64,000 nucleotides of DNA from Ceriagrion tenellum (taxonomy: Eukaryota > Arthropoda > Insecta > Odonata > Coenagrionidae). The stretch is from positions 189,906,448 to 189,970,447 of the forward strand of contig OY720632.1 in NCBI GenBank assembly GCA_963169105.1, written 5' to 3'. A program made the position numbers and the translations under genes. The first letter of the stretch is position 1. The number at the start of each line of letters is the position of its first letter. The notes under the pieces are model-generated. The model had not been told where the DNA came from and made no database searches. It saw nothing but the letters and a program-made list of their open reading frames with translations. Shown here in pieces: positions 34,690-48,800 of this stretch.

Positions 34690-34930
34690 AAACTTACCAC
34701 CTTGGAGCCAACAAATTTCTGAGTCCAGAGTTGACATCGATGTGACAACACGGTCGAACCATGCCTCCTGCATGGGAAAGCAATGAGCAAATGGAATGGA
34801 ACAAAGGCCTTACTCCCCACAGTTGGGGAGGGAGAAGATGCACAAGGGGAAAATTTTGACTTGCTAAAGGAACTTCTTTATGGTGGGAAGAGGGCTTCTG
34901 CTCGCTTAAAGTGTGAGCGGGAATGAAAGG
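34690..34930 (+). repeat. Dispersed repeat, copy 1 (partner near 54935)
   Basis: Shared with 54935-55150 in the same order: CTTACC(A/T)CCTTG, AAATTTCT(G/A)AGTCC, AGTTG(A/G)CATC(G/A)ATGTGACAA, ACCATGCC, GGAAAGCAATGA, then A(A/T)TTTTGA. Identity is about 70 percent with gaps. It contains a palindrome CTCCCCA-CAGT-TGGGGAG near 34813. Class unknown. Confidence 0.45.
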
Positions 34931-35978
34931 GGTATGGCTTGTTTCGGTCGCTCCAAGGGGGCTATTATGCACCGCTCACCGCAGGCGTTGTTGCAGCGCT
35001 CTCATCCCCCGATGGGATTATGAATGGGCCTCCAGCGATGTGACACAATGCCAAGGTGTTGGTGTTTCACCGTGGCCTGCCTTTATAACTCTGCCTGTCT
35101 ATATTCTCAACATTGCTGAAGTTTACGTTCTGGAGCCCTAGATGGCGGTTATAAATGGTTGTATCCGACATCAAGGAGGTTGTAGTGTTCTTTTAATATA
35201 ACATGTATAATTAAAATATCTGAGTAAACTCACGTTAAGTGAAATATAATCGTTGGACATTAATGAAAATATCATAAACAACAACACCGGAATGACAAGA
35301 TTAATAGCCGGAGCAAGGGTAACTACAGAAATTACCTGAAGTAAGTATTATCACTTGAGTTGTGTTCATATTTATGGTTAATATATTACGTGATAGTGTT
35401 TTCAATAGTGTGGTAATGCCCTTTCTCTTCACTCACTCAGTTCCGGACAAGATTTGCTGAACTCACTTCGCGCTTGGAATCTCCCGGTAATTATTATCTG
35501 TGTTACCACAGCTTTGAATGACACCTTGGATATTAGCTACACTTATCCCATTATATTGTAATATTAATGTGGTAATCTACTGCCCCTGTGAGTGAATTTG
35601 TGTGTTAACTTATCCTTATTAATCCCCTGGTGTTGTTGGTCTTAGGAATATCCGGTCATGTGTTCATAATTTAAAGCATATATCTAGTAAAAAATGGGCT
35701 CTTTGGACATTTCCTCATAGCTTTATGGTGCTCGTCAGTCTTCTGGAATGAAGTGAATTTCGTTTTTAATGTCCTACCCACTTTTTCGAGTGTAACTGTG
35801 TTGGTATGGCCAACAGCTGTTATGCTTGATGTGCTGCGAGATGTATGATGCTTGAAGTTATTTTGTAATTTTTATGGCTTTCTGATTAGTGTTTTTTGTA
35901 CATTTTTCTATGTTGTTAATGATACTCTGTTCTTGGGCCTTCTGTGTCAGTGGGATGTGCTAGTGGTTTTGTGATCCA

Positions 35979-38740
35979 TTGCTGTGTGCTAGTTTGTTTC
36001 ATTCAAGGATGTTAAACGATACCAAAACCAAGCGTATAGCTTCGTTCTGGAACGAAACAGTTGATACCTGTAAAATTAGTATTGATCTATCCGGAATGGT
36101 GGCTGAAAAACTTTTTGAGTGCACTGCTATAACAACTGTTGTGAATAATGTTGATTTTAGAGTACTCGTGATCTATAGACCCCCATCTAGTTGTTTTGAA
36201 ACCTTTTTGTTGAAACTTGACAATTGGTTATTTGAGCTTTGTCAAAATTCGAACTTAACACAGAGTATAATTCTGGGTGATTTTAATTGTAATCTTTTAA
36301 CTGATGGTCCAGCACAAAAAAAAACTACTCCAGCTCCTGGATTCTTATAGGTTAAGCAATTAGTGAATGAACCTACAAGAGTTACTGTCAGCTCACAGTC
36401 CTTATTAGATGTTGTGATAACTGACTTTGATCCTGCCAGTTGTGAAATCAATGTGTTTGATCCCTTAGTCTCAGATCACTGCATGATTGTGTCAAAATTT
36501 AAACTTACATGTCTCAGTAATTTGCCCAGTGCTAAAATGAAACCCTTTTTCAGTGATACTAGTATTGATTCCTTTTGTGCTACCTTACGTTGTCATGATT
36601 GGCATGACATTCATTCTGTCTCCAACTTCAATGATTGTTTCTACCACTTTTATTCAAGGTTTTTATTTCTGTTTGAGTGTGATTTTCCTATTCTTCCTGT
36701 TAAAAACAAACCAACACAGTGTATAAAATGGGTAACTCCTGAAATACGTGCCTTATATTCTATGATAAAAGAAAATGCCTATCTAGATAAATACCATAGG
36801 GATGATTGGACTCATGAAGATTATAATATGTTAAAGAAGTATTATAAAAAACTAATTCATGAAGCAAAAAGAAATTACAATGATTTGAGATTGATTAATT
36901 CCAACCATGACCCTAGTGTTGCTTGGAAAATAGTTAAGGAGTCTAAAGGTGGTGCTAAAACTAATTCTTTCCCTTCCTCTGTTATTCATGATGGCACCCT
37001 TATAAAAGATCTTAAGGAAGTAGCAGATATCTTTAATTGCAATTTTCTTGCACATCAAGACTTAGTAGCCCCCGATCAACATCAATATGAAAACCAGTAC
37101 ATTTCTAGTAACAGTAATCCCCTTTCCCTCTTTCTTAAACCATGTACTGTTACAGAATTAGAAAAAGTAATTGCAAAGGTGAGTAAGAAATTCTCATCTG
37201 GTATTGATGATGTCTTAAAAGCTTGTAAACAAGAAGTCATAGAACCACTTTTGTTCCTGGTCAATTAGTCACTGTCTAGTGGAATCTTTCCAGATGCCAT
37301 AAAGACCTCTAAGGTTGTTCCTGTATTTAAAAATAATGGAGATAGAAAAAATCCCAATAACTACTGGCCAGTTTCACTTCTCTCTCAATTTTCTAAAGTA
37401 TTTGAGTATGTATTCTGCTCCAGACTTACTGAGTTTCTGGAAAATTCTGATCTACTTTCTCACAGCCAATTTGGCTTCCGAAAAGGTAAATCTACCAAAA
37501 AAGCTTTGTTCAATGCCATTAACTTTATTGTAGAAGAACTTAACAAAAAGATGAATGTTCTTGGGCTATTTTTCGACCTGAGCAAGGCATTTGATCGGGT
37601 CAATCATAAAATTCTTCTCAGAAAATGTTTAGGACTAGGCGTAAGGGGCAAAGCTATTCTGTGGTTGGAAACCTACCTAACAAACAGATCACAGATTGTC
37701 ATGATAAGTAATAGCAAAGGTAATTATAAGTCCAATACCTTACCAGTTACACGTGGTGTTCCTCAAGGTTCAATCCTTGGGCCAATTCTGTTTTTAATCT
37801 TCATTAATGATTTACCCAAAATACTTAATTCCAAGGAGACATGCATGATTATGTATGCAGATGATATAAATGTCCTACTATCCAGATTAAATGTCACTAA
37901 CCTCATATCTCAGATAATTTTGAGAGTAGTAGATTGGTGCTTACAAAATAAACAAAGATTGAACCAAGATAAAACCCAGATCATGGTATTTGGGAATAAA
38001 GACCTATGTAATGAGAATCTTTACCTAACACATAAGGATCATGTTTTCATTCCGGCTAATAACCTAAAATTCTTAGGTCTTCATATTGATCCGCAATTAA
38101 GTTGGAGTAACCACATGGATCACTTATGTAAAAAACTTAATTCAGTTTTTTATCTGTTTTGTGTTTTAAAATTCTCTGTCAGCCACAAAGTACTGCTTAC
38201 CATGTACTTCGGCTACTTTTATTCCAGGGTCTCCTATGGAATCATTTATTGTGGGGTTCATCCTCCAGATTAACTGAATTGTTTAGAATAAAAAAAAAAT
38301 TGTGAGGATTGTAGGAAATGTCCCTTTTAGGCAAACCTGCAAGCCCCTTTTCAAAAAACTTAAAATCCTTACTGTACCTTGTATTTATATACTCCACATT
38401 CTAACTTTTGTTAAAAGGAACATCAGTCATTTTCGACTTAATGACTCGTATCATCTCCATGATACAAGAAGAAAGACTTACATCTTGAGAGATCTCTCAT
38501 TAACACCCACTCCAAGGGACCAAAAACAATGGCCATACAAATTTATAATAAGTTACGAAAAAGGATTAAAGATATCACTAGTGTTAATAGATTTAAAAAA
38601 GAAACATATGAATATCTTATTGAGAAATGCTTTTACTCTGTATCAGAGTATCTGAATGAATAATGTGATTTATGTATTATAATCTTTGTATTTGACTTGT
38701 CCTATACATGCATTGTATGTCTCTGGATGAATAAAAATTT
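35979..38740 (+). pseudogene. CR1/Jockey-group LINE, near-complete ORF2 with few breaks
   Basis: Piece one (35979-36350) is the C-terminal half of the AP-type endonuclease, with VIYRPPSS and GDFNCNLL. A run of nine A at 36317-36325 coincides with a frameshift. The next frame (36363-38273) is open except for one TAG at 37266-37268. It contains the end of the endonuclease (SLLDVVITDFDP, SDHCMIV), the linker, and the reverse transcriptase: VVPVFKNNGDRKNPNNYWPV, QFGFRKGKST, LFFDLSKAFDRVNH (motif A), RGVPQGSILGPILFLIFIND (motif B), MYADDINVL (motif C) and LGLHIDPQLSW. A last frame (38302-38655) carries the C-terminal VGNVPFRQTCKPLFKKLKIL region. AATAAA and a T-rich end lie at 38730-38745. The few lesions suggest a relatively young copy. 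ORF1 and the 5' end (perhaps about 35100-35978) were not identified. Confidence 0.88.
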
Positions 38741-38745
38741 TTATT

Positions 38746-41700
38746 ACTCACACAGCAACAGCGTAAAAAATGGGAATCCTTTATGTATACCTACAAATTA
38801 GACTTCAAAACAGCACAGCAAGGAACTATCGTAACAATAACCGTGAGCATCTTACTCGTCTCAACAACAGATGACTTACTAACCTCAGCATCAGGAATGC
38901 CTAAGGACTATAAAATATGTAAAATGTAATAATTTCAGAGATGACGAGTTAAATATTGGTAATTAGAACTTTTTGGATTCTTCGCAATCTGGGATATTTT
39001 CAAATAATTTCTTTTAACTTTAAATTATTAATTCCATTAATAATATCACAATTTCAAGATATCTGTCAATCATATACCTAGCCTACTTCGTAATTTGTTT
39101 ATCATCTACTTCAAATAGGAAAACGTGCGCTCTTTGCCCACTTGCATCAGACAGACTTAGAAAACTTTAGGATTAACCTCCCATACACAAGTGAATACTG
39201 TTTGATAATTATTTTAGCTTAGAAACTCCTACTTATTATGAGTGAAAAGAGATTGATACCCCAACAAAATTTTGTTGTAGCATCTTAAGTTTGTGAACTT
39301 AGGAGTGTTGACTCTTCTCTACCCCTAACTCTCCCCACCTTCTCTCCTTCCCCCGGATTGTGGGATGGGGGAGGAAGAGAGGGATCCCCTTCTCACTTCC
39401 ACACCCCCAACAGCTGGGATTCCCTGGCATGGGTTTGGCGGTCAGTCTTGTTGGGTTGTAAACCAAAAGCGTGAGGGATTTTCCCAGGCGGATGAGCCAA
39501 GTTCTAAGGTATAGGACACTGACCTTATTGAAACTGTTTAGAAGGGTGTATGCCAGAAGGGTTATAAAACAAAACGGGAGAAAAATGGTCACGGCGCAGA
39601 TACAAAGAGTTTGAGGACACAATGGTGACTACTGGTGCCCAGGGATGGAGGTCTCTTTCAAAGAAGGGAGGGAGATGGGAAAAAGCCTGACCATTGGTAA
39701 ATTGTTTATCCGATATGCAGCAGCCAAGAAGGAGGGCAAGGGTGTGCAATAGATTTCAGGCCGGGCTCTCTAAACATGAGTGGGAAAACTGAAATTCCCA
39801 TCCCCTCTTGTTCTCTTTGCTTTTACAAATATTCTGTCCACATGTACTTTAGAGGACGATAACCTCTGTATTTCCCCTAGTGATCCTTTTGGTGCGATCT
39901 TGACAGTGGAGAACGGAGAGGTTGGGGGGGGGGGAGGTACACACAGTGGCTATAGGTATTTCCACCGGACTCATGCTGAGACACAGCGTGCTAGCTGTTC
40001 AGATATCAGAAAGGTGAATTTTTGCCGTTGCTGTATGAGCATGAGAATGGATATTTGTCTATGATATCTTGAGATCAAACTCAAGCGGGCCGTCACACTT
40101 CCCCTCCATACTATTTGAGAGATTGTATTGTCCTGCACAGGATACAATATAACCCACAATTCCTCCTCAGACTAAAATTTTTCGCCATTAATTGCGTTAA
40201 AAATCCTTGTTTCTTTCAATTGTCTTGTATTGTTACCAAACATGAACACCTTGACTAGCACCACAGACTATACCCAAAGTGGCATACTTTGGGCAGTTTT
40301 GGGCTTTTTTAGGGCCTTTTTGGGCAGTGGCGGGCTTTGGGCTTTTAAGGGGGCAGGTTATTTTGAAAAATCCATGTATGCTTATAAAATTACTTGGAAT
40401 GAGAGTCAGAACCATAGGGGGGAAGGTGGGAATGAAATTTTTCCTAGCCCGAACCGAAATCCTTTAGGAATGGTTCCTCTTCCGTTCCTAAGGGTATTCG
40501 TTCAAAATATTTTCTTTCCACTTTCGTTTCGAGATTTTCGTTCCTCCTTTCGGTTCAGTTCCATCAACCAAATCTATCCGAACCCACTCTGAACCATTCC
40601 AGAACGATGACTTTAGTTTTGTTTAACATCCGATCCACAGAGAACCACCTCCCCACAAATGTTTTTATATACTGTTTCAGTAGTCTTAACTTCTTTGAAG
40701 ACAGTAGTTACCTTTTTATCGTGAGTGCTTTCTTAGGCTGGGCTATTCTACACTTGATGTCCATGATACTTCTTGTTGTATGTGATGGCACTTCCAAGGC
40801 AGGCGAAAGAATCCACTTGGTCTAACTTCTCTACATGGCAATGACTTCTGAATTCAGCTTCTTTCTTCTGAATACAAACTAGGATTTAGGATAGTGGAGG
40901 AGGAACAGCCTCTGGGAGGGCTATTGTAGGGAGGGACCACAGGAATACTGGAATAAGTATCCAACTCCATAATTACATGGAGAAGGACCTACTTCTGTCC
41001 TAGGATAGTGAAATGGATCTTTATGGTGGAGGAACCAGTTTGTTAGGTTAACAGCCTAGACAACTGAAGACATTGGTAAAGTACAGCTGCAAAAATTCTT
41101 AAGTATATACAGAGTAAGGACAACAATGAAATGAATTAGGTAAAAACTCCCCCTTTAAGATGATGGAGGGGGCCCACGAAGGACCATATATCTGAAAATA
41201 AAAAGGGAGGCAAGGAAAGGAGAATAGGGACATGGAGTGTTAGAACACAGCTTAAATATGGACAGTTTGATATTTAATTTGAAAATGGGAATTTAAAGGA
41301 AGAAAACTAGAAAAGAAATACTGGGAGTGTCAGAAGTGAGATGACTACACCCATGGGACTTGTGGAGTGCTCACCTCGGATTCATTTACAGGGAATGGCT
41401 AATGAGAAGAGTGGGTGTTATGTTAGTATACTTCAAACACCACCCTCACAGACACTACGACTGAAAAGCTTCTGGTGACAGAAGGACACTATGAATAGGT
41501 TTCATCCCATTCAAAGATAAATTCAAGAACTAAATAAAGGATAATTGCAGCTATGCCATTCAAGATATCAATAGTGATCATTATCTTGTTACGGCCGAAT
41601 GTATTCGGAAACTCTAGACATTGGCGAGGAAAGGAATATGGACATGGTAACTTAGTAGCGGCTTAAGAACAAAGACAACACATTAGATAGAAAATACAAT

Positions 41701-42180
41701 CAAGCCTAACAATTTACAAGAGATTGCGATATCAACAAGAAGTCCTTTTCCTTCCATGGGCCTCATGATTTTTTTTAGCACGTAGGAAAATCGGTAGATC
41801 CTGTCAAGCGAACTTTTACCATTTTTGTTGTCACCAAGAACATTTCAAGAATGCTTTCGGATTAAGGACCTGATCCCGATTGGTAGCAATGGACATCTCT
41901 ACTCATAGTGTCACACTGAGCAACGGTTATATGACGCTAACCTTATGAAGTAATTCCTCAATCTTCACTATCTGGCTATATTTGTTTACAACTTTCAGGG
42001 GCCTCCTTATTGTACATGGGAACTTAATAAACCGCCAATTAATAGAGAGTTATAGAATAAGTAAATATCCACTTGACACAAGCGGAGATTTACCCAGAGT
42101 TACATTTATCTGAAGTTAACAATGAGCGAAGTCACAGAGGCTAGTTTTTACGTCACAGAAACTAAGGTCTGTCTCTCCAA
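38746..42180. other. Intergenic stretch, mainly unassigned
   Basis: It contains an imperfect hairpin with arms near 39346-39361 and 39368-39384 (TTCTCTCC-TTCCCCC against GGGGGAGG-AAGAGAGG), a G run near 39926-39936, and hAT-like CGGTTC wording at 40440-40580. No coding exon or RNA gene was recognised. Confidence 0.35.
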
Positions 42181-42399
42181 GTCTGAAATCGTCGCTATAC
42201 AGAATTCTACTTGTGCAGTACTTAAACTCTCAAAGCTACCAAGAATTTCATAAATTAACAACCATAGAGTTGGGAGTAGATATTTCAGCTCATACTGACA
42301 CTATTGTGAGTCATTGAATTGCGTGGTAAAGTCTCTTCAGTCGACACACGATACCCACGTTCAAACTTGTTGATGAAATCCGACATTTTGAAATACGGT

Positions 42400-42764
42400 C
42401 GTCAGTTGTTGCTGTGGTTGCGCCTTGACATACGCATTACTAGCTGAGGAGAAGTGTCGTGAGCCATGCTTGATGTTTGCGCGGGATGTATTTATGAAGC
42501 CCGTATTACATTTTGATCTTGAGAAGTAATAGTCATTTTAAAATATCTGGTAAGTTTTTCGAAAGTGTTTTGTTGAAGTACAAGTTGTATTTTGTGCTAC
42601 TGTAAACTTCCCCTGAGCGAAACAAAAATTGGGTTAGATAGCGCTAAACGATTAATGATTCATGCCAGAAAACCGTAATCACCTTGAATTTTGGTGCATA
42701 TTTCTATGCAAACATTAGCAATTCCCACATTTGATATATGCTTTCACAATGTTTCTCTCTTCAG
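42400..42764 (+). promoter_or_regulatory. Probable promoter-proximal region, 5' UTR exon and 5' UTR intron of the nucleoporin gene
   Basis: A consensus donor GTAAGT starts at 42550, and a strong acceptor (GTTTCTCTCTTCAG) ends at 42764, 19 bases before the ATG at 42784. This indicates a non-coding first exon ending at 42549 and a 215-base 5' UTR intron. The upstream GC-richer segment (about 42400-42500, with GCGCGGG) is the likely core promoter. No TATA box is evident. Confidence 0.5.
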
Positions 42765-42783
42765 GCCATACCTCAGCGACAAA

Positions 42784-42835
42784 ATGTTTCGAGACAACAA
42801 GACAACCTTTGGTCAACCGGGAGCCACAACCTTCG
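42784..42835 (+). CDS. Nup98-96: Nucleoporin first coding exon
   Basis: 52 bases from ATG encode MFRDNKTTFGQPGATTF plus the first base of a Gly codon. The donor GTAATA starts at 42836 (phase 1). Confidence 0.72.
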
Positions 42836-45800
42836 GTAATATACCTCTATAAGAGTGATCCCTCTATAATTTAATTTCCCAGCCACATTTAATTACTGAA
42901 CTATTTGGAAAGCCCAAGGTATTTGATTCACAGTAAAATCTGTAGATGTTATCGTATTCATTGCTTTTCTGACTTACCAATTCTGCCCGTTGAGTGTGAA
43001 TTAGTTGTTAGTAAATGGTAAACCGTTTAATATTCCATCGTTTCATAGTAGCTTATCAAATTGTAGAAATATGTGGTTGATGTCGGATCAGTTTCTTACT
43101 GATATACATGTAGCCCTTAACTTTCAATGGCAGTGGTGCCCTGGAGTGTAGTGGATATAAGAAATTATTCGCTCATCATCACGAAGCATTTAGATTTATT
43201 CAGTGGATTTCCTTCGATTGAAAAACTTTTCAGTGAAATTTGACCGTTCACATCATTGCATTTAAATGAGTAGTAATTGATATCATGGACGTTAGCCGCG
43301 GACTTGTATGTTACGTAATAACTTCAATGTTGCTTTTTTACGTAAAGAGTGGGAAGTTTGATTTTTGGTTTACAGCTAGTACGCATTTATGGTATTGCTC
43401 TGATTCTGTCACTGCGTATTCTATTCATTTCCATTCGTAAGTTTAAATCCATTGAATGTAGCACTCTGTTACCACAAAATTCACTTTAATAGTCAGGAGA
43501 AAAAGTGGGCCTGAAACGGTCTTGATTAGTGGTAGAGGTTAATGATGCGTTTCAAAATGCGGTAGAATATTGTGAAGCATTTAACCTTGATGAACGAGTT
43601 TTTACATTCCAGAAAGGGGTATTGTTATAGGAAGTGTTAAGTCTGTGAGATTAACATTTTGTTCAAATTAACAAGCTCTTTGGACAAAGCGATTCAAAGT
43701 TCTCTTGGAATTAGTGTTCAGACATCTGTTACCTTTTAATGGAGGCGGCTGGAGAATCATTCCTGGAGATAAGTGTTGTAGGTATTAGGAAGTAAATGGT
43801 AAACATCCACTTCCTTGACCTGATGTGAGCATAGAGCTAGGGGCAGTAACATCTTCAAGTTAAGGGGGATTGGGTGTGTCTGGTTCCATGGTGCCTCCAG
43901 CCATTTGATCATCAGCTGCTCTTTGAAAGAAAATCCTTCTCATTCACCACCATGGCACCAGGCATGATGTGCTATGTTGACATTACTTTCCATTTTTAAA
44001 CAGTCAGTGGTGGAAGTTTCCTTCCATCAGCAGTATAGGCGAGCATTGTCACTTGTCACAGAGTTTTTCATCGCCCAATGTTTTTATTAGTACTGAAGAC
44101 TAACCTTTTTATTCACCATTGCATTGGGGGCATATCAGAATGTTGAAGCACTCGAGGGGAGAGTCAAAGGTGTCTCTCTCCGAGAATGCCCTAAAAACAA
44201 ATTCTTCCCAAAAATACGAGTGAGACAGGCAGGAGGAAATCGGGAACAATCAAGTATATTGAATTACAACCAAATTAAAGATAATGTATTTCAGCAGCTT
44301 AACACATACAAACAAGTAAGGGTCAGCCAACCTTTGCTTTGACGTCTAAGTTTCAAATTCAAACAGCAACAACTCGAGACAGCAAGAGTAGAACCTCTCC
44401 AAACCACGGTCTATCTCAAAAAGGCCGGTGGCGATTTCCGTCGAAGGAGGGGAAATTCAGACGGAAGGAAGTGGAAAGGGGTAGGTAGAGGAAGTAGAGG
44501 CGATTGGCTACCTCGGAGGGGAAAATTTCAGCGAGGTCGAAAAGAGAAAGTTGCTGGTGGAGTGAGGGGGAACAGGTGATTGGCAGTCTTGGAGGGGAGG
44601 TAGTTTTATGGAATGGGGAACCATGCGGTGTAGGTATGCAATTGGAGAAAGGAACTACTTTTCATCTCCGTTCGCGGATTACTGGTATGAAACCGAATTG
44701 CGCGAGACTGTCGGCATTTCACATTCTCGTATTCTTCCGTCTCCAACTGCTATATAAACGAGAGTAGGTCCTCGGGAGGGAGGGCAGGTCACCGAGGGCA
44801 GGTCACCGAGGGCAGCAGACGCCGATGGCAGAAGACGCTGAGTTCGCGAAGACGGCTGGAGTTTCGCGAACGTCGTTGGCGCGACAGAAGTCCTTCGGCT
44901 AAGTCCGGAGGATAAATAGTCCGCAGAGGATAAATTGTCCAAAGAGGGATAAATGTGGGGGGGGGGGGGGTATGCCCAAAAAATGCTACAATGTATTGGT
45001 GTTTAATTGGTATTCCCCATACTATCCAATAGATTCCAACTTAAATGCATTGCATTTAGTGATCACAAGATGAAACCATCAAAATTAGCAACCATAAATG
45101 TCTTCACCCTACCAAGACTGACCTTAAATAATGCCCTTGAGGTCTTGTGCTGCTTTCGTGACTGCGGCTTTGCATGGTGTGGGCACACCCTTATTCCTGA
45201 GCTTGCGCACAGAATCTGCAATGATTTTTTCTACTTCAGCTATTCTTCCTTGCTCTGGTCTCCTTAAACCCTATCTTGTTGATATGTAAGCCCACAGTAT
45301 GTGCTCCTCTTTCCTCCATTGATGAAGGCTGCACTCAGGACGTGCAGAATTGACAACCAGTCATTGATGTACCCTTGACTGTTGCAACAGCTTGAAGTGT
45401 GAAGCTGGAGTTGTTTCTCTCTCTCTATCTCCCCTGGGAACATGAGCAATTTGTGTACCATGTTTTTCAACTAAAATCATAGTTGGTAATGTCTGAACTC
45501 TTGAAGGTGATCCCTTCAAACTAAATTGACACATCTCTAATGGTCAGTATCTGACCATTCCATTGACAAACATTGGTTCACTTTGCTGTAAAACTTGCAC
45601 AACATTCCACCATTATTCGTCTGTTAGAGTTTTAAATTAGTTTCGCTGGGAGTGACCAAGGGGCCATTGTGCTGGGCTAATTTCATCTGAATGGTGTAGT
45701 ATTCTCAGAAATATACTAGGTTTTGATATGCATATTATCACTACCGGCGGCTTTTCCTCTCCTCATTTGTATGGGGTAACCACTTGTAATTGTAAATAGA

Positions 45801-48800
45801 AAATTCTACCTGACATGCTTATGTGTGATGTTTTTGTTCATTATAACTTTGTAATCTAGTTTGATTAGGTGCCAGTTGTTATTCCATGCACAAATTTAGT
45901 GCTAGATGCCAATGTTGGTTGGTTGCGTCCCAGAGGTGTATCTTCTTTGGGTACAAAAATAAGATAGGCAATTATTTTCGACAATATCCTAGTGGTTAAA
46001 AATGACTGTCTTCTTTTCGGGCCTATATGTTCCTTTCCCTATTTCTAACTTTCCTTTACTCTGCCCATATTTTGGGTGGTTGCCTCAAAGCTTGTGATTC
46101 AGTTTGCCCAGTATTTTGACTACAGGACTTTTTTGACTAACAAGAAAATAGTATTTATCTTTTCATAAATTTCCATCTATGACATTTCTAAAAAGAATTT
46201 GGTCACAATCTTTTAGATTTGTCCAATTATTTCTCATGCTTTTGAAAATGCACACTGTATTGCACATGAAACTTACCTGTGAATCTCCAAATGAGACATA
46301 ATCTATCAGAAGGGTCTTTGAATAGCTGAGTGAACATGGCCCTTTTTATCCTGTTATTGTCCATTATGGTATCCACAGTTTTCAATCCACATTCTTTGAT
46401 AAGCGGTAAGACACCTAGTGGGAAAGAGTATAATTCTCTCTCGGAAAGCTTTTTCACTGGAAAAAGAGAAACTAATTCATTAAAAGTTCCAAATGCCTAA
46501 GAAACCATGAATACAACTACTGTTCTGGCATCTGAAGTGACATAATTCATGACATATTCACTAACTTTTCCACCTTGAGAAGACGAACAACATCTGTCAT
46601 AAATTTCATCAATGTAAAGCACAATTAACATATCTTTTCCAGTCAGTTTCGATGTATGGCAATTTAAATACCAGATGTTTTCTTCTTCACTGGCTGGTGA
46701 GATTTTAAATGAACAAGATGATTGCAGCAAATATTTAGGGTGAGGCTAATTAAACACTGTATTTGACTTTAAGGCAGTTTGAGCGAAAAATCACTGTACT
46801 CAGATTTTGATGAATTTTACCTCATTTTAAAGAAAAGAATCTCATCTTTCCAATGGTATCATAATATTTACCACTTACCAGACTACTTTTCAAGCAATTT
46901 GTCTGAAAAGTCAAGCTGATTTACATAGGATAGATAGGAGCCGTGCACTCCAGAGGCAGAATTTATTTAATAAGGGGATTTCATGCACTTAGATTTGGTC
47001 AAAAAACTAAGTGAATGTAGTTTACATGATTTATTAATCATTAAAAGAATAAAACCTATAGGTCACCATGGTAATAATCATAAAATATTTAAAAAACTTT
47101 TTGTCGTGAAAGCATTTCCTGCAGATGACCGGAAACAGTATGATTTAGTGTGGCAATGTTAGTAAACAAACCGTTGATAAATCATGGATGAGGTTTAAGC
47201 ATTCATGGAGATATTTGATTGTGTATGTTTTAACGTGTAGACGTTTAATTTTGCCTCAGTAAATGCAAAGTACAAAATACACTACGAAGGACTCGACGAC
47301 GATGAAGAATAAAATAGATTTTCAGTTTCTTAAACTACTAAACAGTATGGCAGCTGTGAACCTCGACGGTGACTGAAGTGTTTTTTTTGGTGCATATGTA
47401 AATATGATTTGACAAACTGTGATTATAAATTTGGTTTGAGATTGGTTTATGCCTAATTATCATGCCTACGCATTTCTTTCGAAAAATATCTGCATAAATA
47501 ACCTTGAAATCGGTAACAATTATGCATGGCTATAGTAACCTTTTTGTTCAAAATAATTAATTAAAGCCGCAGAATACTATAAAGAATATAGTTACTGAAA
47601 ATACCTGGCAAAGTTAATGGCGCATACCTTATGTGCATTAACGGCCGTTAATCATAGCAGGGTGTAATGATAAATGTACTTGCGGTAAATATTATTGCGC
47701 TAAGTAATCCATACAGGTATCTCAGAAAACCATTTTTTTAAAATTTGAGAAATGATCAAACAGACTTACAAGTTATAAACTTTGGTCTTCGTCAATTTCA
47801 GACACCTTATCCTTTACGCAAAAATCTACCTTCGTCAAGTAAACCGAAATCCATAAAACTTACTCGTAAATTAAATGTTTGCTCCATTGCTATCTCAAGC
47901 CTGTAGGCTTTTTTTATCATCAACCTTCTACTCACCAGCTGAAATTCACCTGACAATCGTTTAACTCCAGAACTTACTTTTAATATTTTCATCTAGCTTC
48001 TCCTTTCAATGATGGAAATGCATTAGATAAACTGAAATGCAAAACATAGTGCTTGACCTATGAATCATTACAACTATCCTTCATGAACAAAACCTTAACT
48101 TCATGTGTGCCCTCTATCTTGTCAACCATTCCAGTGTCCTACTATCATTTCATGAAAGAGCTTCCCTTAGTCCAAGCAAAGTTTGTAACAGTTTCAAAAA
48201 TTCTTACTCAAAATCAATTTCAGCTTGCTTCTCCTTGCAATTATTGAAATGAATTACATAAACTGAAATGCAGTGTATAGTGCTACACCTATGAATCATC
48301 AAAAGGCTAACTTCTACAATTTCTATACAACATTCACAAAACTAATCAGTTTGTTATAAGGAAGGTGACATAAAATGAAATTTACAATAAGTCTGGTAAA
48401 CATACTCATCATTACAAAATGAACAGTACATAGTAATGTCATGTAATCTGCATAAGTACTATGTACAAAATTCATTTTGCAATGGTCTTGAATTTCATGA
48501 ACACAAAGCATTGGCCGAGAGTGGCGAAAAAAGAAATTGGGGAACTGTGCTAGTTCTTTCAGTTCTTCATTGTTTGGCCCAAGATATCCATTTACTTTAT
48601 TTCGATCATCAACGCTATGACTGGCTTGTGATAACAGTTTTCTCAGAATTCTAACCTGGTTGTGGGATTCTATCCATCCATGCATGTTACATGCTGCTAA
48701 AATATAAAGTTCTATATCTTGGCTGTCCTCCATTGCAGGAGACTAGGGTTGAATTACCTCCCACTACAATTGAGGTTGTCCTTGTAATTGTGGACAAAAA

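Noticed and set aside
38730..38745. Poly(A) signal of a host gene
   Set aside because: AATAAA here lies at the 3' end of the LINE and is explained by it.
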